Source of the DNA: Axinella damicornis
Lineage: Eukaryota > Porifera > Demospongiae > Axinellida > Axinellidae
Reading direction: 5' to 3'
Length of the DNA: 64,000 nucleotides
NCBI GenBank assembly: GCA_963931865.1
Contig: OZ007506.1
Span: 6,227,476-6,291,475 of the forward strand
Shown here: in pieces, positions 34,703-48,100 of the stretch
Layout of the letters: every line of letters begins with the position of its first letter
Position numbering within the stretch: position 1 is the first letter of the stretch
Translations under genes and position numbers: made by a program
The notes under the pieces: generated by a model
Databases searched by the model: none
Told to the model about the DNA's origin: nothing
The model's input: the letters and a program-made list of their open reading frames with translations, nothing else

Positions 34703-34805
34703 AGCGAGTCTCAGCGTAAACAATGAACAGCTGAGCAGTGAGCGTCGAGCCGAAGCACCAAGGAGTTCAGTGTACTTTACTAACGATCAGTAAGTTACGG
34801 AATAC

Positions 34806-36149
34806 ATGATGGCGCTTGAAATTGTGTGCGATATTGGACCATTGTCAATGGCAATCCAAGACCCTTGCAAAGAGGAAATTGCGACGCTGGCTGCCGAAAT
34901 CCCTTCGCCGCCCCTGATCCCTCCAGCTCCTCCACTACCCAAACAGCTCCCCATAAAGAAGTACAAGGTCCTGCCGACCATGAAGGACAGCGATTCCGGA
35001 CACTGGTCCGCGTTTGAAGATATGCCAGGGTGTGCATTGTCCGATGGTGAATTCAGCGAGGAGTTTTCTTCTTCGGAGCGTTCATCTCGCCGAGGGTCGT
35101 GTGTCCCTACTCCACCCCCCGTCCCACCAGTTCCCTTGTATTTGCGAAACATAAATGTAGAGGTAATTTCTCTGGATAGTTATCGTGGGAGCTACGTGCT
35201 TGATCTTGATGACGACAGCTACATCTTCGATCCCGAGAACCCTTACGGAATTCGCGACCCAGAATTCGAGGAAGTGGCCTGCATCGTGTGTTACGATTCC
35301 TCTGGATCCACGTTTGGCGAGAGCGGAAAACGCATTTGTTGCAAGCAACGCGTTTGCAGGAGTTGCATGCAAAGTACGGTGCGAGCAAAGTTGAACGAGG
35401 GTATTATCCACATCCAGTGTCCCAACCCAGAATGCAACAGAGCCGTGAAGCGGCAAGAGATCCTGGGATACTTAAGCGGGGAGATGAAGGAAAGGTACGA
35501 GAGAATGAGGATCGAGGTGGAAGGTGATGGAACAAAGAAGACATGCCCAAACTGTTGTCATATCACTGAACACCAACTGCCAAAACTGAGGAAGTGCAGG
35601 GAAGCTGACATAAGAATCAAGTGCGTCAAATGTGACCAGGACTGGTGCTTTTCATGCCATGCCCCTTGGCACGAGGGATTGTCTTGCAAGCAGCACCGGA
35701 GGGGCAACAAGCAGTTCCACAGTTGGACAAAGGGGCGATCCCATGCTGGAGTTGCTAACTGCCAGAAGTGTCCAATGTGCAGAGTGCACATTCAAAGATC
35801 CACGGGCTGCGACCAAATGACCTGCAATCGCTGTGACACCAAGTTCTGCTACAAGTGTGGAGGTCGATTCCTTGAGGTCCCAGGACTAGGAAGCCACTAC
35901 ACTCGTACGAGTGTCATCGGTTGCAGTTATAACTACAAGGCAAATGAACCCCTGAAGAGAAAAGCAGTTCGTGGTGGTTACCTGGGGGCAAAGGCAGCCA
36001 TGCTGACAGGTTACCCTTTTCTGCTTGTTGCTGGCGCTGTGGTGGTTGTCGCAGTTGGTGCTGTGGCTCTCCCAATATATGGAGGCTACAAGCTTTATAA
36101 ATATCGCAAGAATACCAGCAGAATTCGCCGCCGCCGCCGCCGCCACTAG
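34806..36149 (+). CDS. RBR-type E3 ubiquitin ligase, RNF217-like, intronless, 447 aa
   Basis: An uninterrupted frame of 447 codons. Residues 1-150 are Pro-rich and low complexity. RING1 spans about 159-211 (CIVC, CC-QRVCRSC, CPNPEC). IBR spans about 247-294 (CPNCC, CVKCDQDWCFSCHAPWH). RING2 spans about 322-351 (CPMC, GCDQMTCNRC, FCYKCGG), with Cys335 as the expected catalytic cysteine. Then YNYKANEPLKRKAVRGGYLG and one C-terminal membrane helix (about 403-424) with an Arg-rich end, as in RNF217. RBR ligases take ubiquitin from an E2 onto the RING2 cysteine before transfer. The absence of introns in a region of intron-rich genes suggests retroposition or intron loss, but a TATA promoter is present. 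Orthology to RNF217 rather than a related RBR is likely but not certain. Confidence 0.88.
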   Translation: MMALEIVCDIGPLSMAIQDPCKEEIATLAAEIPSPPLIPPAPPLPKQLPIKKYKVLPTMKDSDSGHWSAFEDMPGCALSDGEFSEEFSSSERSSRRGSCVPTPPPVPPVPLYLRNINVEVISLDSYRGSYVLDLDDDSYIFDPENPYGIRDPEFEEVACIVCYDSSGSTFGESGKRICCKQRVCRSCMQSTVRAKLNEGIIHIQCPNPECNRAVKRQEILGYLSGEMKERYERMRIEVEGDGTKKTCPNCCHITEHQLPKLRKCREADIRIKCVKCDQDWCFSCHAPWHEGLSCKQHRRGNKQFHSWTKGRSHAGVANCQKCPMCRVHIQRSTGCDQMTCNRCDTKFCYKCGGRFLEVPGLGSHYTRTSVIGCSYNYKANEPLKRKAVRGGYLGAKAAMLTGYPFLLVAGAVVVVAVGAVALPIYGGYKLYKYRKNTSRIRRRRRRH

Positions 36150-36552
36150 AAACACTTATTCTTAGAAAGATTCCGATATCAGTACAGGTGCAGGCTCACC
36201 TGAATAATTGTTTGTCATGCAGTGCAGCTTTTCCATTATAGACGTCTATAATGCATTACAGAAAAAACTGCATAATATTATGTGTGATGTAGTGTGTTAC
36301 ATGTGGCTAATACAGCAACTGTTGCAGCTTGTATACGATTTGTGTTTGGTCCACTGTTAATGTTTTGTGTACCCTGTGTTGATTTGTATCAGAAAATATG
36401 AGTTGATCTGACGTTAACAATCTCCACCTTGAAACCAAACATAACTATACCATACAATACTGGCGTAATTATGGGCAAATAATAAGAACTCCCACACAAC
36501 TAAAGGCCACAAGTCAAGTGAATGTAGCCAGTCTGCTTTTTCCATTCATCAA
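36150..36552. other. Tail-to-tail intergenic spacer
   Basis: About 400 bp between the stop codons of the RNF217-like gene and SNRNP48, holding both 3' UTRs. A short palindrome with ttatagacgtctataa lies near 36237-36252. Confidence 0.5.
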
Positions 36553-39500
36553 TCACTTCATTTTGGTTTCAATCTCATCCTGAGTTTTGTGGCTTGATTG
36601 CAATCTATTTGGAGATCTTGAATTACGTCTATGCCTCTCCCTGTCTCTGGATTTTGAACGAGATCTTGATCTATGTCTATGCTTCTCGGATTTTGAACGA
36701 GATCTTGACCTATGTCTATGCCTCTCCCTGTCTCTGGACTTCGAACGAGAGTTTGACTTATGTCTATGCTTGCCTCTAGAACGGGAATGTGACCTTGATC
36801 TCTTACGACTGTGTCTTTCTCTAGTTTGGCCTCTGGATTTTGAATGGGATCTGGAATGATGACTATGTTTTCTACTTTTTCCCTCTTTTCTTCCATGTTT
36901 GGGGCTTTCAGATTTCTTTCTGGACCTCTTAGGGGTCGCAGATCTTTTATCTTTTTTATCCCTTTCACTGTGATGATGCTTTGAGGGTCTGTCCGGACTC
37001 CTTGATCTTGAGCGGTTTCTACTGTGATGAGAAGGTACCTCTTTCTGTGAGTCTCTTTCAAGAGAAGAGGGAGATTGGTCAATGGATGAATGGATTCTCT
37101 CTGTAACAGCATCATTATGAATATCTCCAACAGGCGGTTGCTGACTGGCAGCAATTTCCTCCATCCCTGCTTCAATCATGTCCCGAAAGATCTTGAAAGA
37201 GGAAATGGAATAACTACATAAACAATTTGAGGGGAATACACAATATTAGTTCATCAACAACTGCACTTTCAGCACGGTCCAAATAATCCCTCTCCAATAG
37301 GGGTCTATAATTCCCTAGGTGCCATAAGCTGACCACACAGTCACTATTGTGTGTACAGGAAAGCTAGCCAGGAGTAGGGAAAGCACAAGAGTTCATGCAT
37401 AACAGCAAAAATAAGCCAAGGCAGCAAGTAGGAAACAGCTGGCAATATGGCAACCAGAGTAGGTAGGATGCAATGTCCATTAAGCCAGTTGTAGGCTGTC
37501 ATGACCAGGAAGTGGTGACAGGATAACAGTTTTGCTGATACCTACCATCAGTGTCAGTAGCTATGCCCAACACTGTGCAGATCATTTACAGGATGTAATC
37601 AACAAATTCATAGCAATTAGAACTATGAATACCAACAATTGCCTAAAAATAGTAACCGTATCCATCTAAGGGCAAAATTACTTTATGGGAAGTTCCAGTC
37701 TTAGTGGCTAACTACACTATGAATTTCAGCCTCCATATACATGTATCTGGTGTTGAGGTACACCAAACAGGAAACTAGCCACCTAAAAATAGTAGCAGTG
37801 TCCATCTAAGGGCAATATGTGTTTCTATTTTTAGCCAACTTCCACTCTTAGTGGCTAATATGAATTCCAGCCTCCTTATAGGCTGGGGCAACCTAGGCTG
37901 GTGTTGATTACATGTCCACTACAGTGCTCCAGTACACAGGTCACATTAGGAGCCCATAGCTGCTTCAGGCACTCAATAGCCCCATATTCAAAACTGCTGT
38001 GCTGTTGACCATCTGGGCTAGGCCAAGTAAAGCATGGTGAGACAGGCATGTGCAGTGAGGCTCAGGGTATGTTCAGGTCGTACTTTCTCTCCTCTCACCT
38101 GGCCTGGGAGCGAGGCTAGTCATATCCACATGTGAAGAAGGTAGAGCCCCGTATTTTGTGCCATTGACCACTAGGCTAAGCTACGTGATGAAGCACGGTG
38201 AGATAGGCAGTGAGCCATTGCATAAACAGGGTATCCAGTACATAGGTCACATCCGTTTGTGAAGAAGGGAGAGCCCCATCCATACTCAACTGCAAGATGC
38301 TGTGTCACTGACCATCTGGTCTAGTAAGGCAATGAGCCATTGCATAAAGAATGCATGTTACTGTGCTCAGGTCATACGGAGAAGGGAGAGTCCCATATTC
38401 AACTGCTGCGTCATTGAACATCTGGGCTAAGCAAGTAAACCAGGGTGAGGTGATCACAGCTATTACTGGTAGCTATTACAGTGTGAAGAAGGGAGTGACC
38501 TCTATTCAAAACTGCTGTGCCAGTGACCATCTGTATTAGGCCAAGTAACATAAGTCTCATTCCCAGGCCCCACCCAGCTTTCTGTCGCTTGCAGTACGGT
38601 TAAGTGGGAAAGGGCCTGGTATGCTTTATCATGTGAGTGACGTCAGGGTAGAAAGACTGGTTCGAAATTAACATGGGCGTACTGGGGCTCAGAACAGCAA
38701 GAACAGTGAAGGTACCAGGTAACACACCACACGTACATGCATCTAGCTAGCGGGAGGCGACTGTCATACGAGCTGTTTCAGCCCACTGCATAAACAATCC
38801 ATGTTACTATACTCAGATCATATGGAGAAGGGAGAGTCCCATATTCAACTGCTGAGTCATTGACCACATGGGCTACATTGTAAACCATTGTGAGATAGGG
38901 TGGGGTGATCACAGCTATTACTGCTAGATATTACAGTGTTCCCATATGTGAAGAAGGGTTTATTCAAAACTGCTGTGTCGCTCACATTGACCTCACATTA
39001 CTTCGACCTCCGTTCACTCGTTGATGTTTCTGAGGCCATTGCAACAGACTAAATGTTCTCTAGGTATTTGCTACTCCTGATGGCTTTGTCCAATGACACT
39101 GTGACACGTCAAGGTTGTCAAAGTATCCACAGTAACTCCCAAGCAGCTAGTAACTCGGACATAGGTCCACCCCAGGATCATCCCAGGATGGGTAGACTGA
39201 CCAGGACATAGCTCCGTCCAAGGATCTTCCCGGGATGGGTAGACTGACCACGACATAGGTCCACCCCAGGATCATCCCGGGATACGTAGACTGACCAGGA
39301 CATAGGTCCATCCCAGGATCATCCCAGGACAGGTAGACTGGCCAGGACATAGCTCCACCCCAAGATCATCCCAGGACGGGTAGACTGACCAGGACATAGC
39401 TCCACCCCAGGATCATCCCAGGACGGGTAGACTGACCAGGACAGAGGTCCATCCCAGGATCATCCCGGGATGGGTAGACTGACCAGGACATAGGTCCACC

Positions 39501-41357
39501 CCAGGATCATCCCGGGATGGGTATACTGACCAGGACATAGCTCCACCCCAGGATCATCCCGGGATGGGTATACTGACCAGGACAGAGGTCCATCCCAGGA
39601 TCATCCCGGGATGGGTAGACTGACCACAACATAGGTCCATCCCAGGGTCACTATACTCCACATACGCCAATGATAGTCGCATTCCCAAGGCCACTTTTGC
39701 TGGCCTGGGAATAAGGCTTAGTCGAATGCATGCTTACCTCTACTGGAGTTCTCTTAGTGATGCGGACATTCTTTGCCCGGTATGTCTGCCTCCTTCTCTT
39801 GTAGTCTCTTTCTGCCTTTAGGGTCTCAAGATACTTCCGCTTGTCCTCATCACCACCAACCCCACCCCCTCCTCCAGCATCACCACCCTCACCACCTCCT
39901 TCATCTGGTGTGTTCGCTACAAACAGAGAAGGGACTCGTGAACAGTGGCTAAAACAAACAGCTGTCTTCAAATTGTGCTGTAGCAGTCAGTTATACACGA
40001 CTGCTTGGTTCTTCAAGAATTGAAATTGAAACGCAAGTGCAGTATGATTGGCAGAGTTTATGGAGAGGAATATTAACCATGTGACTACACCTGCTGCTTA
40101 TGTAATACATTGTGTTGCTACGTGTGTTATTAAGCGCAGCTCACTTATAAGTGCATATTCGCTGATAGGCACACGTTCGATTCTCATCCCAATTTACTCG
40201 TATTAAGCACTAAAGACTACGGTATGTCAATACGCACTGGAACATGTTATCCCCAAATGGTGCACTACTTGGTCAGTTCCTGCAGGGTGGTATGCACATC
40301 GTAACCGTTGAAACTTTCTTCTGGGTAGGGCATGTCTCCAATCCATGCTCAATATTCTGAGGCTACACAGATTTTGTAACTTTGTCTTCATACATGCTAT
40401 GTTCTACACAGGCTTAAAGGCCCTTGCACAGGCCCAAGTGTTCATTAGGGCTGGGCAATAGCATTGATAATCACATACTAAACATTCAAATGTTGTAACC
40501 ATGATCCGAGAATTTCTGTGAGCCCCTTAAGGTTTACCCATAGTCCCTAGAGGAGTAGTCTACATGTACAAAACTTTAGGAGGAATAATTCAGTAATAGT
40601 ACAGTACAGGGTATGATTAGCCTCGTTCCCAGGCTCCCCCCTGTGCGTGCGGTGAAGAAAAATACGGAGGGGGAGCCATATTTTTCATCAGCGTGTGCAG
40701 GGGGAGGAGCCTGGGAACGAGGCTAGGGTATGATAGCCGTAGTTAATTTCACAGTGGAGAAACGTTTTGTGGTTGCAGTAAGACCGTGAATATGAAACGC
40801 ATGAAATTTTAATGCTACGTCAAGGAGTCCCATACCAATCCGAGTTTAATCATGGCAAGCTACAGTCCAAGAAACAAAGACAAACAACTGTCTAACCCCT
40901 GTCTACAGTACTGGTGAGACTTTGCCATCACGATGACCCTGACAAACTCTGTGAAGTAGAAGTCTGTCTTTCATGCTCCTGGGCTCGAGGCTGAGCTCAT
41001 GTTCACATGGCAGCTCTTTCTTGACAGCTGTGTCATCAAAAACATGGTAGCCACGCACACAGAACCCAATCGGCAATCGCCAACTCTTCCTCCATCAGTC
41101 AACGCACCACTAGTTATTACTGAGAGAAATTTCCCCCTGTGAAATATTCACTTCTAGTTGCTAGTCTGTGAAATTATTGCCACGCGAAACAGTCTACGAC
41201 TGCAGAACTACCCTGTCTCATCTGGCAACACTCACTCTTCACTCCGGTCTGATCATACAAGTCCGGGTCTCTGCTCTTTGTCGTACACTGTAGCAAAGAG
41301 AAGAATCACCTGTGTCAGGACAAATAATAGTGACATCATATAAATTTGGTGGGGGAA

Positions 41358-41394
<37 letters not shown>

Positions 41395-44300
41395 GAAACA
41401 ATAAGGATCATCCGATAAGCATTTAATAGTTGTATTCATGTTACAGGTGGTCTCAGAGCTTTCAATTTCGGAGTGACTCTTTCCTATTATTCCATACCCA
41501 CAAAGTCAGACTTTCAGCTTCATGATTTTACCTGGGGTATAGGCCTGACCAGGAATGAGCCCTGGGGTAGGCCCAGGAATGTATCTGGAATCTGGGATAG
41601 GACCGAGAATGAATCTGGGATAGGACTGGGAAAGAGACTGGAGTACCGTAAGCGCTCTAAATTTGCGTCACCAAAATTTCCAGACAACGCAAGATTAGAA
41701 AATACGCTTCAGAAAAATCGCTAAATGCGACGCATAATTAGAAATTGTTGGAAGAGCACATGTGCGAGCGCTATGGCTGCTAAAATCATCGGTACAGCCT
41801 TCTTCACAAGTACAGAAGGACCTCTGCTGATTCGTTGGACTTCAAGTGCAGAGCAACTCAAGCGGGGATTGCTGAGAAATCGAAAGGTAGTTGAGTCATT
41901 GATTTTACAAGTAGCGACAGCGAGCACTCGAAGGATCCACCATCTCCACCGTGCCAGATGACATCGCCACCCTTCTACAGCGTCTGCTTGTACTTTTTAC
42001 ACCCGCAATCGCGCCCAATACAAGCCATCCACTGGATGCTTCACTCGAAACGACGCAACAACAGAATGGACACGAGGTTAATCTTATAAAGTATAAGGTA
42101 ATTAGAAATTACCATTTCGAACTCGTCAATTTTGACGCAGAATTAGAGTGACGCAAATTTAGAGCGCTTACGGTAGGCCACGCAGGAATGAGACTGGGGT
42201 AGGCATGAGGAAGGCCAGGGAATGAGCCTAGGAATGAGTCTGGGTAGAGCTGGGAATGAGTCTGCTGGGAATGAGCCTGGGATAGGCCTGGGAATGAGCC
42301 TGGGGTATGCCCAGGAATGAGCCTGGAGTAAAACTTGCAGACGAGTCTTCAAACACCAACCTCCACGACATAGTCATAGAGTATCCTTCTCTCTTCTGTG
42401 GACAGTGTGCAGCGGACATGGTCCATGGGGAGAGGGAGGGCAGATTCACCACCACCGGGGTGCTGCTGCTGCTCCAGCAAAACCTGCAAAAGAACAAGCA
42501 GAGAGGACAAGCAATGATGAGCTCCATTTTCTCCTTCCTGCAAAAGCATAGAGTCTTGGTCCCTGCCTCTCATCTAACCTTAATCCTCCCCACAAGGCTG
42601 GGTTCTTTCCCGGTAGTTTGAGCTAGGGTGAGGGGAGGCAGGTCTTCTACAACACTGTCTGAGATGCTATGCTCTCTCTGTAATCTGCTGATGTGGAGGA
42701 ACTTCCATAGCTCCATGACAAATGCTCGTGTTTCTGGTAGGAAAGGATGGGTGGAGGTGAGATGGGGGAAGGAAGAAGGGAGGGAGGGAGGGGGGGGAGG
42801 GGGGGAGGGAGGAAGGGGAGGGGGGAGGAGGGGGGGGGGGAGGGAGGTGGGAGGGGGAGGGAGGGAGGGAGGGTGGGAGGGAGGGAAGGAGGCGGGAGGG
42901 AGAAGGGAAAGAGGATGATATATCATTACTTATAACATACTACATGCAGGTCAAAGGTAGAAAGGAAACTAGTCTTGAGACCAGCTGCACTTTTACGTCC
43001 AGTGGGGAGGCCTGCCAGACCTAAAAATATAAATGCACATTCGGCAGGGAGAGGAAATTTCTCCCCTCCTTGATGGACGTAAAAGTGCATTTTAAATCCC
43101 CTCGCTGCCGGATGTAAAATGCAGCTGGTCTCAAGACTAGAAGGAAAAATGATAGTTCTTTGGAATACAGTAATACTAGCTAGCGTCTACATAACTCAGA
43201 CCAGAGATCCACTCGAGAGGATGAGAAAAGTGAGTGAAACAGACATCTTAGGAGAGGTCTGAGCATGTTCAGGATACAGACATCTTACTCAGTCTAAGGA
43301 GAGGTTTGAGCATGTTCATGAGAGTGTTAGGGGTGAGGGGGTCAATCGCTCCATCATGCCCAGGAGTCAGCCACTGCATGATTCCTTCCACCACCTGCAT
43401 CTCACCCCCTATTTTAGTGCTGTGTGTGTGTGTGGTGGGATGAGGGACGGAGGGACGGAGGAATGGAGGGAGGGAGGGAGGAGGGAGGGAGGGAGGGAGG
43501 GAGGGAGGGAGGGAGGGAGAAAGGGATGAGGGAGGGAGGGAGGAAGAGTGAGAGGGATGAGGGAAGGAGGGAGGGAGAGGGAGGGATGGGAGCGAGGGAG
43601 GGACGGACAGAGAGAGGGAGGTAGGGAGGGAGGTAGGGAGGTAGGGAGGGAGGGAGGGAGGGAGGGAGGGAGGGAGGGAGGGAGGGAGGGAAAGAAGGGA
43701 TGGGAGCGAGGGAGGGACGGAGGGAGGTAGGGAGGGAGGGAGGGAGGGAGGGAGGGAGGGAGGGAGGGAGGGAGGGAGGGAGGGGAAGGAGGAGGGAGAC
43801 ATGGAGGGAGGGGTCAAGGTGTGAGGAAAGGAAACTTATGAGTACGATTGTGATGTGTGCCCAGAGCAATCATGAAATCAGCTTCATGTCATGTCAGTCC
43901 ACTTCTATGTAGTTCTGGGTGGTTGCTATAGCAGCCATGTTAATCCTCCTGCCTCACTGGCAGAGACAGACGGTCAGAGAGACTGCAGTTGATTACTACT
44001 GATGCACACACAATTGGATGTAAGCATGAGCAAGCCCTATACTAGCAAGTCGTAGTCGAGCGATGGATGTGGACACCATATCAATCTGTCTTCCATAACG
44101 TAAATCCGGCACATGTAATTTAGTGTACAATTCCTGACATCATACTGATTCCGTGTGAAACAGTCGATAGCATGGGGAACGAGGCTGACAAGGTATGAAA
44201 AGTGCAGAAGACAAAAGCAAAGAGCAATCAGGAAGGAAGGGTTGAAATTATATTCACACACTTTGCACGCGTGTGAGGAAGACGTGAGCGTGCGAAGGGT

Positions 44301-45081
44301 CAAGACTACGGGTAGCTACCCTGCTAGACTCGTGCCAACAACTACCACAAACATCCTACACTGTATGAGTGTGACCTCACTGAGCAACTTTTGATTCCGC
44401 AATGTCTCCTCAGCTCGTTCATGCTCACTCCACAATGTCATGCATTCATGCGGTGTTAACCAGGCTCCTTAACAAATTTTTCATTCATGTGTGTTTCCTT
44501 TCAAAGACATACTCTGGTCACATTCTACACACACACACGCGAGAACATTGAGTAGCTGTGAGTAGATACATGTACATACCTGAGTGCATGGTCTTGGGGT
44601 AGGTGCTTGAACAGCCATCCCTTCACTTCTCCCACGTTAATGGTAGAGAGGGCGATGGAGACAAAGTCTTGAGGCACAAGCTTCCACGCCTTTACAAATC
44701 TATGGGGTCAGTGTCATACTGGAGTGTTCCGTCATGTCATCAATCATGCACAGCTTTATGAAAGTGGCAACTCCATTCACGGACTTAGTCCATCAAGGAG
44801 GTTGGAACATTGAGAGTTTCATGTGCAGACGGTACATTTATTTTCATGTCGCCCTTATGCACCAATAAGCTCTCAATGTCAATGTCCGAAAGGTTCATAA
44901 AAGATCGGACAGGAGCTAACTTCTCACACATGATGCATACATCGAATGAATCCGTAGGCCTTTAGCAAAATGCTAGTGCAATTCCGAGCTCCGCAGTTCA
45001 CACTGTTCTCCAATGAAGGTGGCCCCAAGACTGAAAATATTTATTTTCCACTCCAAAGATGGTGCCTTCTGGCCGTTCGGG

Positions 45082-45115
<34 letters not shown>

Positions 45116-48100
45116 AGAGAGAGTAATTGAGAGATTTTCATATGACCAACAGTGCATTTTATCCCTCGACCAGTTGCATGCACTCCAACATCGATAGCAT
45201 CTGGTAGCCTAGGCTTTCTAAAGCAGCGTCAAAAGCTTGCAGGAGGACATCAATCTGCAGGCGGACAGCAGCAGCGTATCAGTCATGCGGACTTGCAGAC
45301 AATCTCTATACCTGGAGTCCCGAGTCCAAGTGTGCTTGGATTCATGAAATCTTCATATAATGTGTTCCAGCTCCATTGTTGTCAGATCTCCCAGGCCTTC
45401 CCCTGCCGTATTTCATACTGGAAGAGATCAAATACTAGCCTCGCTCCCAGGCCGCGTGGGAGGAGAGAAAGCGCTTTCTCTTTTCCCACGCGGCCTGGGA
45501 GCAAGGCTAATCAAATACTGGCAGTGGGAACGGCCTGGGAACGAGGCTAGTTTCTGTTTCTGTTTCAGAGAATCTGTCCCCTCCCCCCCCCCTCTCATAA
45601 AATAACCCACTTACAGTATAGCACAACAATCTCCATAGTCTATATAGAGCCTCCTGGGAGCAGCCATACATTACTAGCTATGAATACGTTACCAATATTC
45701 ACACAGTTACCCATATTCATGACCAAACCAAGGGGTCACATTTGAATGTTACTCACACTCCCACACACACCCACACACCTACACATGCACATACACTCAC
45801 ACACATGCATACACTCACATGTACACACACCTGATAACTTGAGTGGGGTGCTGTGCAATGACCTCACTCGGAGCTGAGCAGCTGTCCTCTAGACTAGAGA
45901 AGTACTCCTGGGTCACAAGACTGTCATGTGACTCCACAACCACCTCTGATTGGTCAATAAAGTCCCTCCTAAAAGGAACCAGTGGTGCAGAAACACTGGA
46001 CAAAAAGAAAAACATCTAAAATCAAAATTTGAAGCAGTTGGCACCAACAGGCTATGAATACTGAATAAACCACAAAACCCACAAGTGTAGCAGACTACTG
46101 GGCAGTATAAAAACCTACTAGTGACTTGAAGCATAAATTTTTGGAAGGCCCGATTTATTGGGCAGAATAATTTTTGGAAGGCTTGATTTTTATCAGGCCT
46201 AAGTAATTCATTCACGTTCTCTAGCTCCTCTCATAACGCGGAAGTGGGCCTGGTCACATTTGGCAAAATTCCCGTATGTGCTGAGGTCAGCAGTCTTAAT
46301 TTCGGGTTTGCGAATCACATTTGTCTATTGCCAATTAATTACATTTTAACCGTGTGAAAGTTGTAGCCGTTTGACAAAACCGCTGTTCTAGCTTTCAAGA
46401 CTCGCCACTGGTCGCTCCTTGGCAAGGACTTTCTACTTAGACATCACCAACAGCTACCTGCTGGTGAATTCATATGCATCCAAGTAAGGAATGTAATCGC
46501 TTACACAGTTACGCTGACTGAGCATATACGTGAATTTTGCCAAGCGTCACCAGGCCCTCTTCTGCGTTCCGCGTGTGGGCCTGGGTATGAGGCTAGTTCC
46601 CAGGAAGGAGCGCATAATGATGTCATAATGATGTCATTATGCGCTCCTGCCCCAGGCTGTAGGAGCAATGGGCCTGGCAACTTCTGCTTCCAGAAATTTT
46701 GCAGTACCAATCAAATATCAGAATATCATCACATGACAACCAAATTGTGTCATGTGGTTGAAATATTACAGACACACCCAATTGCGAGTCGATTGCTTGC
46801 AACCTTAATTGCTTGATCATGTACTGTAGCCGTTCTGCATGACAATTTTTGTTTGAACGACTTTTGCTGGATTTCTGTTGTATTTAGAACCTGCATCAAA
46901 CATGCTTCCAATAATCAGGCTCGCTAACTACATGTATCACATGCACTAATAGTCACTGCTCGAATGACAATTGCCGTGACATTACATCTGTTTGGAAGTT
47001 GCCAGGCCCTTTCTCGGAAACGAGGCTAGCTTATCTCCTAGCCTCATTCCCAGGCCCTAGTGAAAATCGACCATTATATGGGATGATTAGTCTCGTGCCC
47101 AGACCCTCTCAGAGGGGAACGAGACTAATGAGATGATATCAAGGGCGCCTTTGGCGGCTCGATACGCCCTTGATGATATACATGAATACACTGGTGTTTG
47201 TATTTTTCTCTCAAAGGAGTTTTGTAGATGGCTATTCAACAAAACCATAGATCATTTTTATACCATACTAGTGGAAAGTGTGACATTGTGGGGCGAGCGT
47301 GAGCAAGTGCACGTACAGAATGTGGAACAGTTGTATGCACTGTCATCAGAATGTGACTGCATGAGCACAGTACAACCTCAGGCCACAGAATATCATACCA
47401 AAAGTACACTCACACTCACAAAACAAGAATTGCGAGTCAGGCTAGCTGAAGCCGTCTAGCGGCGCGATATGGCAGGTAACACACAACCTATATGCACGCT
47501 GCACACTGGTCAAGCACACCATGTGTTCTGCAGGACATGTAGCTACAGCTTTGCCAGGTCAATGGATAGGTAGGTCCACCAGCGGTGTCCGTCTTTGCTG
47601 TCGCCACTGAGGAGGAACAGAGGTAGACTGTTCATGGTTCGCCCATCGCTCTAGGCCTCTAGCCAATGAATAGGTAGGTCACAAGCGGTCTGCGTCTTTG
47701 TTGTCACCATCGTCCATTGAGCAGGTAGAATGGGTCTCGGTACCAGACTCTCGCGCACAGTGGAGATTTATGGTATGACGTCCGGAATGTTTCGTACACT
47801 ATATTGCATGTGGCAGATTTATGGTTATGGGAGACAAACCGACAAAAGCGCGAGCTGTGCTCGACTACAACTTAGTCTAGCGTGGGGCTCGCTCACGCTT
47901 GCCCAATGATAAGACACATGGTTACACAAGTTGAACGTTACTTTGCGTCAACTCGCAGCACCATAAGTTGCTAGTTACCTTTCTTGGCTGACTTTAGACT
48001 CCCTGGCAAGTCTTGCTACAGCTGTCTGCACAGATGAATCTACATGGAACAACAACAACAGTATCTAGGATGGCCTTAAAAGTGATGTCATAATGATGTC

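Noticed and set aside
36558..37175. Second long minus-strand frame overlapping the SNRNP48 RS tail
   Set aside because: A shadow of the repetitive RS-coding sequence; the RS frame continues in phase from the upstream exon, this one does not.
43424..43912. Gly/Arg/Glu-rich and Pro/Ser-rich frames
   Set aside because: Products of the GGGA microsatellite on both strands.
47133..47459. 108-codon plus-strand frame
   Set aside because: Starts inside a hairpin repeat, lies antisense in an SNRNP48 intron, and shows no known motif.
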